This document shows positions 36,434 through 51,100 of a stretch of DNA of 64,000 nt, piece by piece; the stretch's first letter is position 1; each line of letters begins with the position of its first letter. Made by a program: the position numbers and the translations under genes. The notes beneath the pieces are model-generated. The model saw nothing but the letters and a program-made list of their open reading frames with translations. It ran no database searches and was not told the origin of the DNA. Source of the DNA: Lateolabrax maculatus (Eukaryota > Chordata > Actinopteri > Acropomatiformes > Lateolabracidae). The stretch is taken from contig CM062197.1 in assembly GCA_031216445.1 (NCBI GenBank), positions 26,562,001-26,626,000 on the forward strand. Direction: 5' to 3'.

Positions 36434-39263
36434 GAATGATGTTATTCAACAGAAATGAATTTTTTCATAATACTGTGACCATAATAAACATCAACAGTCA
36501 TAAAACACCTTATTTCATCAAAAGAAGTTGATAAATAAGCAAAGTAAACATCAACAGAACTGAATGATGTTATTCAACAGAACTGAGTGTTTTCATAATA
36601 ATGTGACCATAATAAACATCAACAGTCATAAAACACCTTAATTCATCAAAAGAAGTTGATAAATAAGCAAAGTAAACATCAACAGAACTGAATGATGTTA
36701 TTCAACAGAACTGAGTGTTTTCATAATAATGTGACCATAATAAACATCAACTGTCATAAAAACACCTTATTTCATCAAAAGAAGTTGATAAATAAGCAAA
36801 CTTGCTCTGAATGATGTTATTCAACAGAACTGAGTGTTTTCATAATAATGTGACCATAATAAACATCAACTGTCATAAAACACCTTATTTCATCAAAAGA
36901 AGTTGATAAATAAGCAAAGTAAACATCAACAGAACTGAATGATGTTATTCAACAGAACTGAGTGTTTTCATAATAATGTGACCATAATAAACATCAACAG
37001 TCATAAAACACCTTATTTCAACAAAAGAAGTTGATAAACAAGCAAACTTGCTCTGAATGATGTTATTCAACAGAAAGGAGTGTTTTCATAATAATGTGAC
37101 CATAATAAACATCAACAGTCATAAAACACCTTATTTCATCAAAAAAAGTTGATAAATAAGCAAACTTGCTCTGAATGATGTTATTCAACAGAACTGAGTG
37201 TTTCCATGCTTCTGTTATGAAAATAAACATCAACAGTCAAAAAACACCTTATTTCATCAAAATAAGTTGATAAATAAGCAAACTTGCTCTGAATGATGTT
37301 ATTCAACAGAAAGGAGTGTTTTCATAATACTGTGACCATAATAAACATCAACAGTCATAAAACACCTTATTTCATCAAAAGAAGTTGATAAATAAGCAAA
37401 CATCAACAGAACTGAATGATGTTATTCAACAGAACTGAGTGTTTTCATAATAATGTGACCATAATAAACATCAACAGTCATAAAACACCTTATTTCATCA
37501 AAAGAAGTTGATAAATAAGCAAAGTAAACATCAACAGAACTGAATGATGTTATTCAACAGAACTGAGTGTTTTCATAATAATGTGACCATAATAAACATC
37601 AACTGTCATAAAACACCTTATTTCATCAAAAGAAGTTGATAAATAAGCAAACTTGCTCTGAATGATGTTATTCAACAGAACTGAGTGTTTCCATGCTTCT
37701 GTTATGAAAATAAACATCAACTGTCAAAACACACCTTATTTCATCAAAAGAAGTTGATAAATAAGCAAACTTGCTCTGAATGATGTTATTCAACAGAAAG
37801 GAGTGTTTTCATAATAATGTGACCATAATAAACATCAACAGTCAAAAAACACCTTATTTCATCAAAAGAAGTTGATAAATAAGCAAAGTAAACATCAACA
37901 GAACTGAATGATGTTATTCAACAGAACTGAGTGTTTTCATGCTTCTGTTATGAAAATAAACATCAACAGTCAAAAAACACCTTATTTCATCAAAAGAAGT
38001 TGATAAATAAGCAAAGTAAACATCAACAGAACTGAATGATGTTATTCAACAGAACTGAGTGTTTTCATGCTTCTGTTATGAAAATAAACATCAACAGTCA
38101 AAAAACACCTTATTTCATCAAAAGAAGTTGATAAATAAGCAAACTTGCTCTGAATGATGTTATTCAACAGAAATGAATTTTTTCATAATACTGTGACCAT
38201 AATAAACATCAACAGTCATAAAACACCTTATTTCATCAAAAGAAGTTGATAAATAAGCAAAGTAAACATCAACAGAACTGAATGATGTTATTCAACAAAA
38301 CTGAGTGTTTTCATAATAATGTGACCATAATAAACATCAACAGTCAAAAAACACCTTATTTCATCAAAAGAAGTTGATAAATAAGCAAAGTAAACATCAA
38401 CAGAACTGAATGATGTTATTCAACAGAACTGAGTGTTTTCATAATAATGTGACCATAATAAACATCAACAGTCAAAAAACACCTTATTTCATCAAAAGAA
38501 GTTGATAAATAAGCAAAGTAAACATCAACAGAACTGAATGATGTTATTCAACAGAACTGAGTGTTTTCATGCTTCTGTTATGAAAATAAACATCAACAGT
38601 CAAAAAACACCTTATTTCATCAAAAGAAGTTGATAAATAAGCAAACTTGCTCTGAATGATGTTATTCAACAGAAATGAATTTTTTCATAATACTGTGACC
38701 ATAAGAAACATCAACAGTCATAAAACACCTTATTTCATCAAAAGAAGTTGATAAATAAGCAAAGTAAACATCAACAGAACTGAATGATGTTATTCAACAG
38801 AAAGGAGTGTTTTCATAATACTGTGATGAAAATAAACATCAACTGTCAAAAAACACCTTATTTCATCAAAAGAAGTTGATAAATAAGCAAACATGCTCTG
38901 AATGATGTTATTCAACAGAACTGAGTGTTTCCATGCTTCTGTTATGAAAATAAACATCAACAGTCAAAAAACACCTTATTTCATCAAAAGAAGTTGATAA
39001 ATAAGCAAACTTGCTCTGAATGATGTTATTCAACAGAAAGGAGTGTTTTCATAATAATGTGACCATAATAAACATCAACAGTCAAAAAACACCTTATTTC
39101 ATCAAAAGAAGTTGATAAATAAGCAAAGTAAACATCAACAGAACTGAATGATGTTATTCAACAGAACTGAGTGTTTTCATGCTTCTGTTATGAAAATAAA
39201 CATCAACAGTCAAAAAACACCTTATTTCATCAAAAGAAGTTGATAAATAAGCAAACTTGCTCT
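36434..39263 (+). repeat. 23-monomer higher-order repeat unit (2,830 bp)
   Basis: Monomer starts counted from 36434 to 39264 give 23 monomers: 11 of 128 bp, one of 123 bp, and 11 of the short form, one of them lengthened to 119 bp by an extra A near 36760. The marker ATGAATTTTTTC recurs at 36457 and 39287 (2,830 apart), and an earlier pair at 35846 and 38677 (2,831) carries another 1-bp insertion near 36005. The next copy follows the same order of lengths until about 40490 and then departs. Confidence 0.85.
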
Positions 39264-40862
39264 GAATGATGTTATTCAACAGAAATGAATTTTTTCATAA
39301 TACTGTGACCATAATAAACATCAACAGTCATAAAACACCTTATTTCATCAAAAGAAGTTGATAAATAAGCAAAGTAAACATCAACAGAACTGAATGATGT
39401 TATTCAACAGAACTGAGTGTTTTCATAATAATGTGACCATAATAAACATCAACAGTCATAAAACACCTTAATTCATCAAAAGAAGTTGATAAATAAGCAA
39501 AGTAAACATCAACAGAACTGAATGATGTTATTCAACAGAACTGAGTGTTTTCATAATAATGTGACCATAATAAACATCAACTGTCATAAAACACCTTATT
39601 TCATCAAAAGAAGTTGATAAATAAGCAAACTTGCTCTGAATGATGTTATTCAACAGAACTGAGTGTTTTCATAATAATGTGACCATAATAAACATCAACT
39701 GTCATAAAACACCTTATTTCATCAAAAGAAGTTGATAAATAAGCAAAGTAAACATCAACAGAACTGAATGATGTTATTCAACAGAACTGAGTGTTTTCAT
39801 AATAATGTGACCATAATAAACATCAACAGTCATAAAACACCTTATTTCAACAAAAGAAGTTGATAAACAAGCAAACTTGCTCTGAATGATGTTATTCAAC
39901 AGAAAGGAGTGTTTTCATAATAATGTGACCATAATAAACATCAACAGTCATAAAACACCTTATTTCATCAAAAAAAGTTGATAAATAAGCAAACTTGCTC
40001 TGAATGATGTTATTCAACAGAACTGAGTGTTTCCATGCTTCTGTTATGAAAATAAACATCAACAGTCAAAAAACACCTTATTTCATCAAAATAAGTTGAT
40101 AAATAAGCAAACTTGCTCTGAATGATGTTATTCAACAGAAAGGAGTGTTTTCATAATACTGTGACCATAATAAACATCAACAGTCATAAAACACCTTATT
40201 TCATCAAAAGAAGTTGATAAATAAGCAAACATCAACAGAACTGAATGATGTTATTCAACAGAACTGAGTGTTTTCATAATAATGTGACCATAATAAACAT
40301 CAACAGTCATAAAACACCTTATTTCATCAAAAGAAGTTGATAAATAAGCAAAGTAAACATCAACAGAACTGAATGATGTTATTCAACAGAACTGAGTGTT
40401 TTCATAATAATGTGACCATAATAAACATCAACTGTCATAAAACACCTTATTTCATCAAAAGAAGTTGATAAATAAGCAAACTTGCTCTGAATGATGTTAT
40501 TCAACAGAACTGAGTGTTTTCATAATAATGTGACCATAATAAACATCAACTGTCATAAAACACCTTATTTCATCAAAAGAAGTTGATAAATAAGCAAACT
40601 TGCTCTGAATGATGTTATTCAACAGAACTGAGTGTTTTCATAATAATGTGACCATAATAAACATCAACTGTCATAAAACACCTTATTTCATCAAAAGAAG
40701 TTGATAAATAAGCAAAGTAAACATCAACAGAACTGAATGATGTTATTCAACAGAACTGAGTGTTTTCATAATAATGTGACCATAATAAACATCAACTGTC
40801 ATAAAACACCTTATTTCATCAAAAGAAGTTGATAAATAAGCAAAGTAAACATCAACAGAACT

Positions 40863-43430
40863 GAATGATGTTATTCAACAGAACTGAGTGTTTTCGTAAT
40901 AATGTGACCATAATAAACATCAACTGTCATAAAACACCTTATTTCATCAAAAGAAGTTGATAAATAAGCAAACTTGCTCTGAATGATGTTATTCAACAGA
41001 ACTGAGTGTTTTCATAATAATGTGACCATAATAAACATCAACTGTCATAAAACACCTTATTTCATCAAAAGAAGTTGATAAATAAGCAAAGTAAACATCA
41101 ACAGAACTGAATGATGTTATTCAACAGAACTGAGTGTTTTCATAATAATGTGACCATAATAAACATCAACAGTCATAAAACACCTTATTTCATCAAAAGA
41201 AGTTGATAAATAAGCAAACTTGCTCTGAATGATGTTATTCAACAGAAAGGAGTGTTTTCATAATACTGTGATGAAAATAAACATCAACTGTCAAAAAACA
41301 CCTTATTTCATCAAAAGAAGTTGATAAATAAGCAAACATGCTCTGAATGATGTTATTCAACAGAACTGAGTGTTTCCATGCTTCTGTTATGAAAATAAAC
41401 ATCAACAGTCAAAAAACACCTTATTTCATCAAAAGAAGTTGATAAATAAGCAAATTTGCTCCCAATGATGTTATTCAACAGAAAGGAGTGTTTTCATAAT
41501 ACTGTGATGAAAATAAACATCAACTGTCAAAAAACACCTTATTTCATCAAAAGAAGTTGATAAATAAGCAAACTTGCTCTGAATGATGTTATTCAACAGA
41601 AAGGAGTGTTTTCATAATAATGTGACCATAATAAACATCAACAGTCAAAAAACACCTTATTTCATCAAAAGAAGTTGATAAATAAGCAAAGTAAACATCA
41701 ACAGAACTGAATGATGTTATTCAACAGAACTGAGTGTTTTCATAATAATGTGACCATAATAAACATCAACAGTCATAAAACACCTTATTTCATCAAAAGA
41801 AGTTGATAAATAAGCAAAGTAAACATCAACAGAACTGAATGATGTTATTCAACAGAACTGAGTGTTTTCATAATAATGTGACCATAATAAACATCAACAG
41901 TCATAAAACACCTTAATTCATCAAAAGAAGTTGATAAATAAGCAAAGTAAACATCAACAGAACTGAATGATGTTATTCAACAGAACTGAGTGTTTTCATA
42001 ATAATGTGACCATAATAAACATCAACAGTCATAAAACACCTTAATTCATCAAAAGAAGTTGATAAATAAGCAAAGTAAACATCAACAGAACTGAATGATG
42101 TTATTCAACAGAACTGAGTGTTTTCATAATAATGTGACCATAATAAACATCAACTGTCATAAAACACCTTATTTCATCAAAAGAAGTTGATAAATAAGCA
42201 AACTTGCTCTGAATGATGTTATTCAACAGAACTGAGTGTTTTCATAATAATGTGACCATAATAAACATCAACTGTCATAAAACACCTTATTTCATCAAAA
42301 GAAGTTGATAAATAAGCAAAGTAAACATCAACAGAACTGAATGATGTTATTCAACAGTACTGAGTGTTTTCATAATAATGTGACCATAATAAACATCAAC
42401 AGTCATAAAACACCTTATTTCAACAAAAGAAGTTGATAAACAAGCAAACTTGCTCTGAATGATGTTATTCAACAGAAAGGAGTGTTTTCATAATAATGTG
42501 ACCATAATAAACATCAACAGTCATAAAACACCTTATTTCATCAAAAGAAGTTGATAAATAAGCAAACTTGCTCTGAATGATGTTATTCAACAGAACTGAG
42601 TGTTTCCATGCTTCTGTTATGAAAATAAACATCAACAGTCAAAAAACACCTTATTTCATCAAAAGAAGTTGATAAATAAGCAAACTTGCTCTGAATGATG
42701 TTATTCAACAGAACTGAGTGTTTTCATAATACTGTGACCATAATAAACATCAACAGTCATAAAACACCTTATTTCATCAAAAGAAGTTGATAAATAAGCA
42801 AACATCAACAGAACTGAATGATGTTATTCAACAGAACTGAGTGTTTTCATAATAATGTGACCATAATAAACATCAACAGTCATAAAACACCTTATTTCAT
42901 CAAAAGAAGTTGATAAATAAGCAAACTTGCTCTGAATGATGTTATTCAACAGAAAGGAGTGTTTTCATAATACTGTGACCATAATAAACATCAACAGTCA
43001 TAAAACACCTTATTTCATCAAAAGAAGTTGATAAATAAGCAAACATCAACAGAACTGAATGATGTTATTCAACAGAACTGAGTGTTTTCATAATAATGTG
43101 ACCATAATAAACATCAACAGTCATAAAACACCTTATTTCATCAAAAGAAGTTGATAAATAAGCAAACTTGCTCTGAATGATGTTATTCAACAGAACTGAG
43201 TGTTTTCATAATAATGTGACCATAATAAACATCAACTGTCATAAAACACCTTATTTCATCAAAAGAAGTTGATAAATAAGCAAAGTAAACATCAACAGAA
43301 CTGAATGATGTTATTCAACAGAACTGAGTGTTTTCATAATAATGTGACCATAATAAACATCAACTGTCATAAAACACCTTATTTCATCAAAAGAAGTTGA
43401 TAAATAAGCAAAGTAAACATCAACAGAACT
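40863..43430 (+). repeat. 21-monomer higher-order repeat unit, copy 1 (2,568 bp)
   Basis: Starts counted one by one from 40863 to 43431 give 21 monomers: 11 x 118, 8 x 128 and 2 x 123 bp, which sum to 2,568. Diagnostic variants include TTTTCGTAATAATG in the first monomer (CG at 40895), the TTTGCTCCC linker at 41455, two consecutive CTTAATTCATC monomers and one CAACAAAAG...AACAAGC monomer. Confidence 0.9.
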
Positions 43431-45997
43431 GAATGATGTTATTCAACAGAACTGAGTGTTTTCGTAATAATGTGACCATAATAAACATCAACTGTCATAA
43501 AACACCTTATTTCATCAAAAGAAGTTGATAAATAAGCAAACTTGCTCTGAATGATGTTATTCAACAGAACTGAGTGTTTTCATAATAATGTGACCATAAT
43601 AAACATCAACTGTCATAAAACACTTATTTCATCAAAAGAAGTTGATAAATAAGCAAAGTAAACATCAACAGAACTGAATGATGTTATTCAACAGAACTGA
43701 GTGTTTTCATAATAATGTGACCATAATAAACATCAACAGTCATAAAACACCTTATTTCATCAAAAGAAGTTGATAAATAAGCAAACTTGCTCTGAATGAT
43801 GTTATTCAACAGAAAGGAGTGTTTTCATAATACTGTGATGAAAATAAACATCAACTGTCAAAAAACACCTTATTTCATCAAAAGAAGTTGATAAATAAGC
43901 AAACATGCTCTGAATGATGTTATTCAACAGAACTGAGTGTTTCCATGCTTCTGTTATGAAAATAAACATCAACAGTCAAAAAACACCTTATTTCATCAAA
44001 AGAAGTTGATAAATAAGCAAATTTGCTCCCAATGATGTTATTCAACAGAAAGGAGTGTTTTCATAATACTGTGATGAAAATAAACATCAACTGTCAAAAA
44101 ACACCTTATTTCATCAAAAGAAGTTGATAAATAAGCAAACTTGCTCTGAATGATGTTATTCAACAGAAAGGAGTGTTTTCATAATAATGTGACCATAATA
44201 AACATCAACAGTCAAAAAAACACCTTATTTCATCAAAAGAAGTTGATAAATAAGCAAAGTAAACATCAACAGAACTGAATGATGTTATTCAACAGAACTG
44301 AGTGTTTTCATAATAATGTGACCATAATAAACATCAACAGTCATAAAACACCTTATTTCATCAAAAGAAGTTGATAAATAAGCAAAGTAAACATCAACAG
44401 AACTGAATGATGTTATTCAACAGAACTGAGTGTTTTCATAATAATGTGACCATAATAAACATCAACAGTCATAAAACACCTTAATTCATCAAAAGAAGTT
44501 GATAAATAAGCAAAGTAAACATCAACAGAACTGAATGATGTTATTCAACAGAACTGAGTGTTTTCATAATAATGTGACCATAATAAACATCAACAGTCAT
44601 AAAACACCTTAATTCATCAAAAGAAGTTGATAAATAAGCAAAGTAAACATCAACAGAACTGAATGATGTTATTCAACAGAACTGAGTGTTTTCATAATAA
44701 TGTGACCATAATAAACATCAACTGTCATAAAACACCTTATTTCATCAAAAGAAGTTGATAAATAAGCAAACTTGCTCTGAATGATGTTATTCAACAGAAC
44801 TGAGTGTTTTCATAATAATGTGACCATAATAAACATCAACTGTCATAAAACACCTTATTTCATCAAAAGAAGTTGATAAATAAGCAAAGTAAACATCAAC
44901 AGAACTGAATGATGTTATTCAACAGAACTGAGTGTTTTCATAATAATGTGACCATAATAAACATCAACAGTCATAAAACACCTTATTTCAACAAAAGAAG
45001 TTGATAAACAAGCAAACTTGCTCTGAATGATGTTATTCAACAGAAAGGAGTGTTTTCATAATAATGTGACCATAATAAACATCAACAGTCATAAAACACC
45101 TTATTTCATCAAAAGAAGTTGATAAATAAGCAAACTTGCTCTGAATGATGTTATTCAACAGAACTGAGTGTTTCCATGCTTCTGTTATGAAAATAAACAT
45201 CAACAGTCAAAAAACACCTTATTTCATCAAAGAAGTTGATAAATAAGCAAACTTGCTCTGAATGATGTTATTCAACAGAACTGAGTGTTTTCATAATACT
45301 GTGACCATAATAAACATCAACAGTCATAAAACACCTTATTTCATCAAAAGAAGTTGATAAATAAGCAAACATCAACAGAACTGAATGATGTTATTCAACA
45401 GAACTGAGTGTTTTCATAATAATGTGACCATAATAAACATCAACAGTCATAAAACACCTTATTTCATCAAAAGAAGTTGATAAATAAGCAAACTTGCTCT
45501 GAATGATGTTATTCAACAGAAAGGAGTGTTTTCATAATACTGTGACCATAATAAACATCAACAGTCATAAAACACCTTATTTCATCAAAAGAAGTTGATA
45601 AATAAGCAAACATCAACAGAACTGAATGATGTTATTCAACAGAACTGAGTGTTTTCATAATAATGTGACCATAATAAACATCAACAGTCATAAAACACCT
45701 TATTTCATCAAAAGAAGTTGATAAATAAGCAAACTTGCTCTGAATGATGTTATTCAACAGAACTGAGTGTTTTCATAATAATGTGACCATAATAAACATC
45801 AACTGTCATAAAACACCTTATTTCATCAAAAGAAGTTGATAAATAAGCAAAGTAAACATCAACAGAACTGAATGATGTTATTCAACAGAACTGAGTGTTT
45901 TCATAATAATGTGACCATAATAAACATCAACTGTCATAAAACACCTTATTTCATCAAAAGAAGTTGATAAATAAGCAAAGTAAACATCAACAGAACT
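43431..45997 (+). repeat. 21-monomer higher-order repeat unit, copy 2 (2,567 bp)
   Basis: Same order of variants as copy 1. TTTTCGTAATAATG recurs (CG at 43463, 2,568 bp on) and TTTGCTCCC at 44022. Three 1-bp differences explain its length of 2,567: a missing C near 43624, an extra A near 44215 and a missing A near 45231. Confidence 0.9.
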
Positions 45998-48180
45998 GAA
46001 TGATGTTATTCAACAGAACTGAGTGTTTTCGTAATAATGTGACCATAATAAACATCAACTGTCATAAAACACCTTATTTCATCAAAAGAAGTTGATAAAT
46101 AAGCAAACTTGCTCTGAATGATGTTATTCAACAGAACTGAGTGTTTTCATAATAATGTGACCATAATAAACATCAACTGTCATAAAACACCTTATTTCAT
46201 CAAAAGAAGTTGATAAATAAGCAAAGTAAACATCAACAGAACTGAATGATGTTATTCAACAGAACTGAGTGTTTTCATAATAATGTGACCATAATAAACA
46301 TCAACAGTCATAAAACACCTTATTTCATCAAAAAGAAGTTGATAAATAAGCAAACTTGCTCTGAATGATGTTATTCAACAGAAAGGAGTGTTTTCATAAT
46401 ACTGTGATGAAAATAAACATCAACTGTCAAAAAACACCTTATTTCATCAAAAGAAGTTGATAAATAAGCAAACATGCTCTGAATGATGTTATTCAACAGA
46501 ACTGAGTGTTTCCATGCTTCTGTTATGAAAATAAACATCAACAGTCAAAAAACACCTTATTTCATCAAAAGAAGTTGATAAATAAGCAAATTTGCTCCCA
46601 ATGATGTTATTCAACAGAAAGGAGTGTTTTCATAATACTGTGATGAAAATAAACATCAACTGTCAAAAAACACCTTATTTCATCAAAAGAAGTTGATAAA
46701 TAAGCAAACTTGCTCTGAATGATGTTATTCAACAGAAAGGAGTGTTTTCATAATAATGTGACCATAATAAACATCAACAGTCAAAAAACACCTTATTTCA
46801 TCAAAAGAAGTTGATAAATAAGCAAAGTAAACATCAACAGAACTGAATGATGTTATTCAACAGAACTGAGTGTTTTCATAATAATGTGACCATAATAAAC
46901 ATCAACAGTCATAAAACACCTTAATTCATCAAAAGAAGTTGATAAATAAGCAAAGTAAACATCAACAGAACTGAATGATGTTATTCAACAGAACTGAGTG
47001 TTTTCATAATAATGTGACCATAATAAACATCAACAGTCATAAAACACCTTAATTCATCAAAAGAAGTTGATAAATAAGCAAAGTAAACATCAACAGAACT
47101 GAATGATGTTATTCAACAGAACTGAGTGTTTTCATAATAATGTGACCATAATAAACATCAACTGTCATAAAACACCTTATTTCATCAAAAGAAGTTGATA
47201 AATAAGCAAACTTGCTCTGAATGATGTTATTCAACAGAACTGAGTGTTTTCATAATAATGTGACCATAATAAACATCAACTGTCATAAAACACCTTATTT
47301 CATCAAAAGAAGTTGATAAATAAGCAAAGTAAACATCAACAGAACTGAATGATGTTATTCAACAGAACTGAGTGTTTTCATAATAATGTGACCATAATAA
47401 ACATCAACAGTCATAAAACACCTTATTTCAACAAAAGAAGTTGATAAACAAGCAAACTTGCTCTGAATGATGTTATTCAACAGAAAGGAGTGTTTTCATA
47501 ATAATGTGACCATAATAAACATCAACAGTCATAAAACACCTTATTTCATCAAAAGAAGTTGATAAATAAGCAAACTTGCTCTGAATGATGTTATTCAACA
47601 GAACTGAGTGTTTTCATAATACTGTGACCATAATAAACATCAACAGTCATAAAACACCTTATTTCATCAAAAGAAGTTGATAAATAAGCAAACATCAACA
47701 GAACTGAATGATGTTATTCAACAGAACTGAGTGTTTTCATAATAATGTGACCATAATAAACATCAACAGTCATAAAACACCTTATTTCATCAAAAGAAGT
47801 TGATAAATAAGCAAACTTGCTCTGAATGATGTTATTCAACAGAAAGGAGTGTTTTCATAATACTGTGACCATAATAAACATCAACAGTCATAAAACACCT
47901 TATTTCATCAAAAGAAGTTGATAAATAAGCAAACATCAACAGAACTGAATGATGTTATTCAACAGAACTGAGTGTTTTCATAATAATGTGACCATAATAA
48001 ACATCAACTGTCATAAAACACCTTATTTCATCAAAAGAAGTTGATAAATAAGCAAAGTAAACATCAACAGAACTGAATGATGTTATTCAACAGAACTGAG
48101 TGTTTTCATAATAATGTGACCATAATAAACATCAACAGTCATAAAACACCTTATTTCATCAAAAGAAGTTGATAAATAAG
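45998..48180 (+). repeat. 21-monomer higher-order repeat, copy 3, contracted
   Basis: It starts with the TTTTCGTAATAATG monomer (C at 46030, 2,567 bp after copy 2). The next TTTGCTCCC marker after 46591 is at 48421, only 1,830 bp on. The shortfall of 738 bp equals three 118-bp plus three 128-bp monomers, so six whole monomers appear to be missing. One missing piece is the TCCATGCTTCTG monomer expected near 47.6 kb. The right boundary is approximate. Confidence 0.8.
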
Positions 48181-51100
48181 CAAACTTGCTCTGAATGATG
48201 TTATTCAACAGAAAGGAGTGTTTTCATAATACTGTGATGAAAATAAACATCAACTGTCAAAAAACACCTTATTTCATCAAAAGAAGTTGATAAATAAGCA
48301 AACATGCTCTGAATGATGTTATTCAACAGAACTGAGTGTTTCCATGCTTCTGTTATGAAAATAAACATCAACAGTCAAAAAACACCTTATTTCATCAAAA
48401 GAAGTTGATAAATAAGCAAATTTGCTCCCAATGATGTTATTCAACAGAAAGGAGTGTTTTCATAATACTGTGATGAAAATAAACATCAACTGTCAAAAAA
48501 CACCTTATTTCATCAAAAGAAGTTGATAAATAAGCAAACTTGCTCTGAATGATGTTATTCAACAGAAAGGAGTGTTTTCATAATAATGTGACCATAATAA
48601 ACATCAACAGTCAAAAAACACCTTATTTCATCAAAAGAAGTTGATAAATAAGCAAAGTAAACATCAACAGAACTGAATGATGTTATTCAACAGAACTGAG
48701 TGTTTTCATAATAATGTGACCATAATAAACATCAACAGTCATAAAACACCTTAATTCATCAAAAGAAGTTGATAAATAAGCAAAGTAAACATCAACAGAA
48801 CTGAATGATGTTATTCAACAGAACTGAGTGTTTTCATAATAATGTGACCATAATAAACATCAACAGTCATAAAACACCTTAATTCATCAAAAGAAGTTGA
48901 TAAATAAGCAAAGTAAACATCAACAGAACTGAATGATGTTATTCAACAGAACTGAGTGTTTTCATAATAATGTGACCATAATAAACATCAACTGTCATAA
49001 AACACCTTATTTCATCAAAAGAAGTTGATAAATAAGCAAACTTGCTCTGAATGATGTTATTCAACAGAACTGAGTGTTTTCATAATAATGTGACCATAAT
49101 AAACATCAACTGTCATAAAACACCTTATTTCATCAAAAGAAGTTGATAAATAAGCAAAGTAAACATCAACAGAACTGAATGATGTTATTCAACAGAACTG
49201 AGTGTTTTCATAATAATGTGACCATAATAAACATCAACAGTCATAAAACACCTTATTTCAACAAAAGAAGTTGATAAACAAGCAAACTTGCTCTGAATGA
49301 TGTTATTCAACAGAAAGGAGTGTTTTCATAATAATGTGACCATAATAAACATCAACAGTCATAAAACACCTTATTTCATCAAAAGAAGTTGATAAATAAG
49401 CAAACTTGCTCTGAATGATGTTATTCAACAGAACTGAGTGTTTCCATGCTTCTGTTATGAAAATAAACATCAACAGTCAAAAAACACCTTATTTCATCAA
49501 AAGAAGTTGATAAATAAGCAAACTTGCTCTGAATGATGTTATTCAACAGAACTGAGTGTTTTCATAATACTGTGACCATAATAAACATCAACAGTCATAA
49601 AACACCTTATTTCATCAAAAGAAGTTGATAAATAAGCAAACATCAACAGAACTGAATGATGTTATTCAACAGAACTGAGTGTTTTCATAATAATGTGACC
49701 ATAATAAACATCAACAGTCATAAAACACCTTATTTCATCAAAAGAAGTTGATAAATAAGCAAACTTGCTCTGAATGATGTTATTCAACAGAAAGGAGTGT
49801 TTTCATAATACTGTGACCATAATAAACATCAACAGTCATAAAACACCTTATTTCATCAAAAGAAGTTGATAAATAAGCAAACATCAACAGAACTGAATGA
49901 TGTTATTCAACAGAACTGAGTGTTTTCATAATAATGTGACCATAATAAACATCAACAGTCATAAAACACCTTATTTCATCAAAAGAAGTTGATAAATAAG
50001 CAAAGTAAACATCAACAGAACTGAATGATGTTATTCAACAGAACTGAGTGTTTTCATAATAATGTGACCATAATAAACATCAACTGTCATAAAACACCTT
50101 ATTTCATCAAAAGAAGTTGATAAATAAGCAAACTTGCTCTGAATGATGTTATTCAACAGAACTGAGTGTTTCCATGCTTCTTTTATGAAAATAAACATCA
50201 ACAGTCAAAAAACACCTTATTTCATCAAAAGAAGTTGATAAATAAGCAAACTTGCTCTGAATGATGTTATTCAACAGAAAGGAGTGTTTTCATAATACTG
50301 TGACCATAATAAACATCAACAGTCATAAAACACCTTATTTCATCAAAAGAAGTTGATAAATAAGCAAACTTGCTCTGAATGATGTTATTCAACAGAACTG
50401 AGTGTTTTCATAATAATGTGACCATAATAAACATCAACTGTCATAAAACACCTTATTTCATCAAAAGAAGTTGATAAATAAGCAAAGTAAACATCAACAG
50501 AACTGAATGATGTTATTCAACAGAACTGAGTGTTTTCATAATAATGTGACCATAATAAACATCAACAGTCATAAAACACCTTATTTCATCAAAAGAAGTT
50601 GATAAATAAGCAAAGTAAATATCAACAGAACTGAATGATGTTATTCAACAGAACTGAGTGTTTTCATAATAATGTGACCATAATAAACATCAACTGTCAT
50701 AAAACACCTTATTTGATCAAAAGAAGTTGATAAATAAGCAAACTTGCTCTGAATGATGTTATTCAACAGAAAGGAGTGTTATTTATAATACTGTGACCAT
50801 AATAAACATCAACAGTCATAAAACACCTTATTTCATCAAAAGAAGTTGATAAATAAGCAAACATCAACAGAACTGAATGATGTTATTCAACAGAACTGAG
50901 TGTTTTCATAATAATGTGACCATAATAAACATCAACAGTCATAAAACACCTTATTTCATCAAAAGAAGTTGATAAATAAGCAAAGTAAACATCAACAGAA
51001 CTGAATGATGTTATTCAACAGAACTGAGTGTTTTCATAATAATGTGACCATAATAAACATCAACTGTCATAAAACACCTTATTTCATCAAAAGAAGTTGA

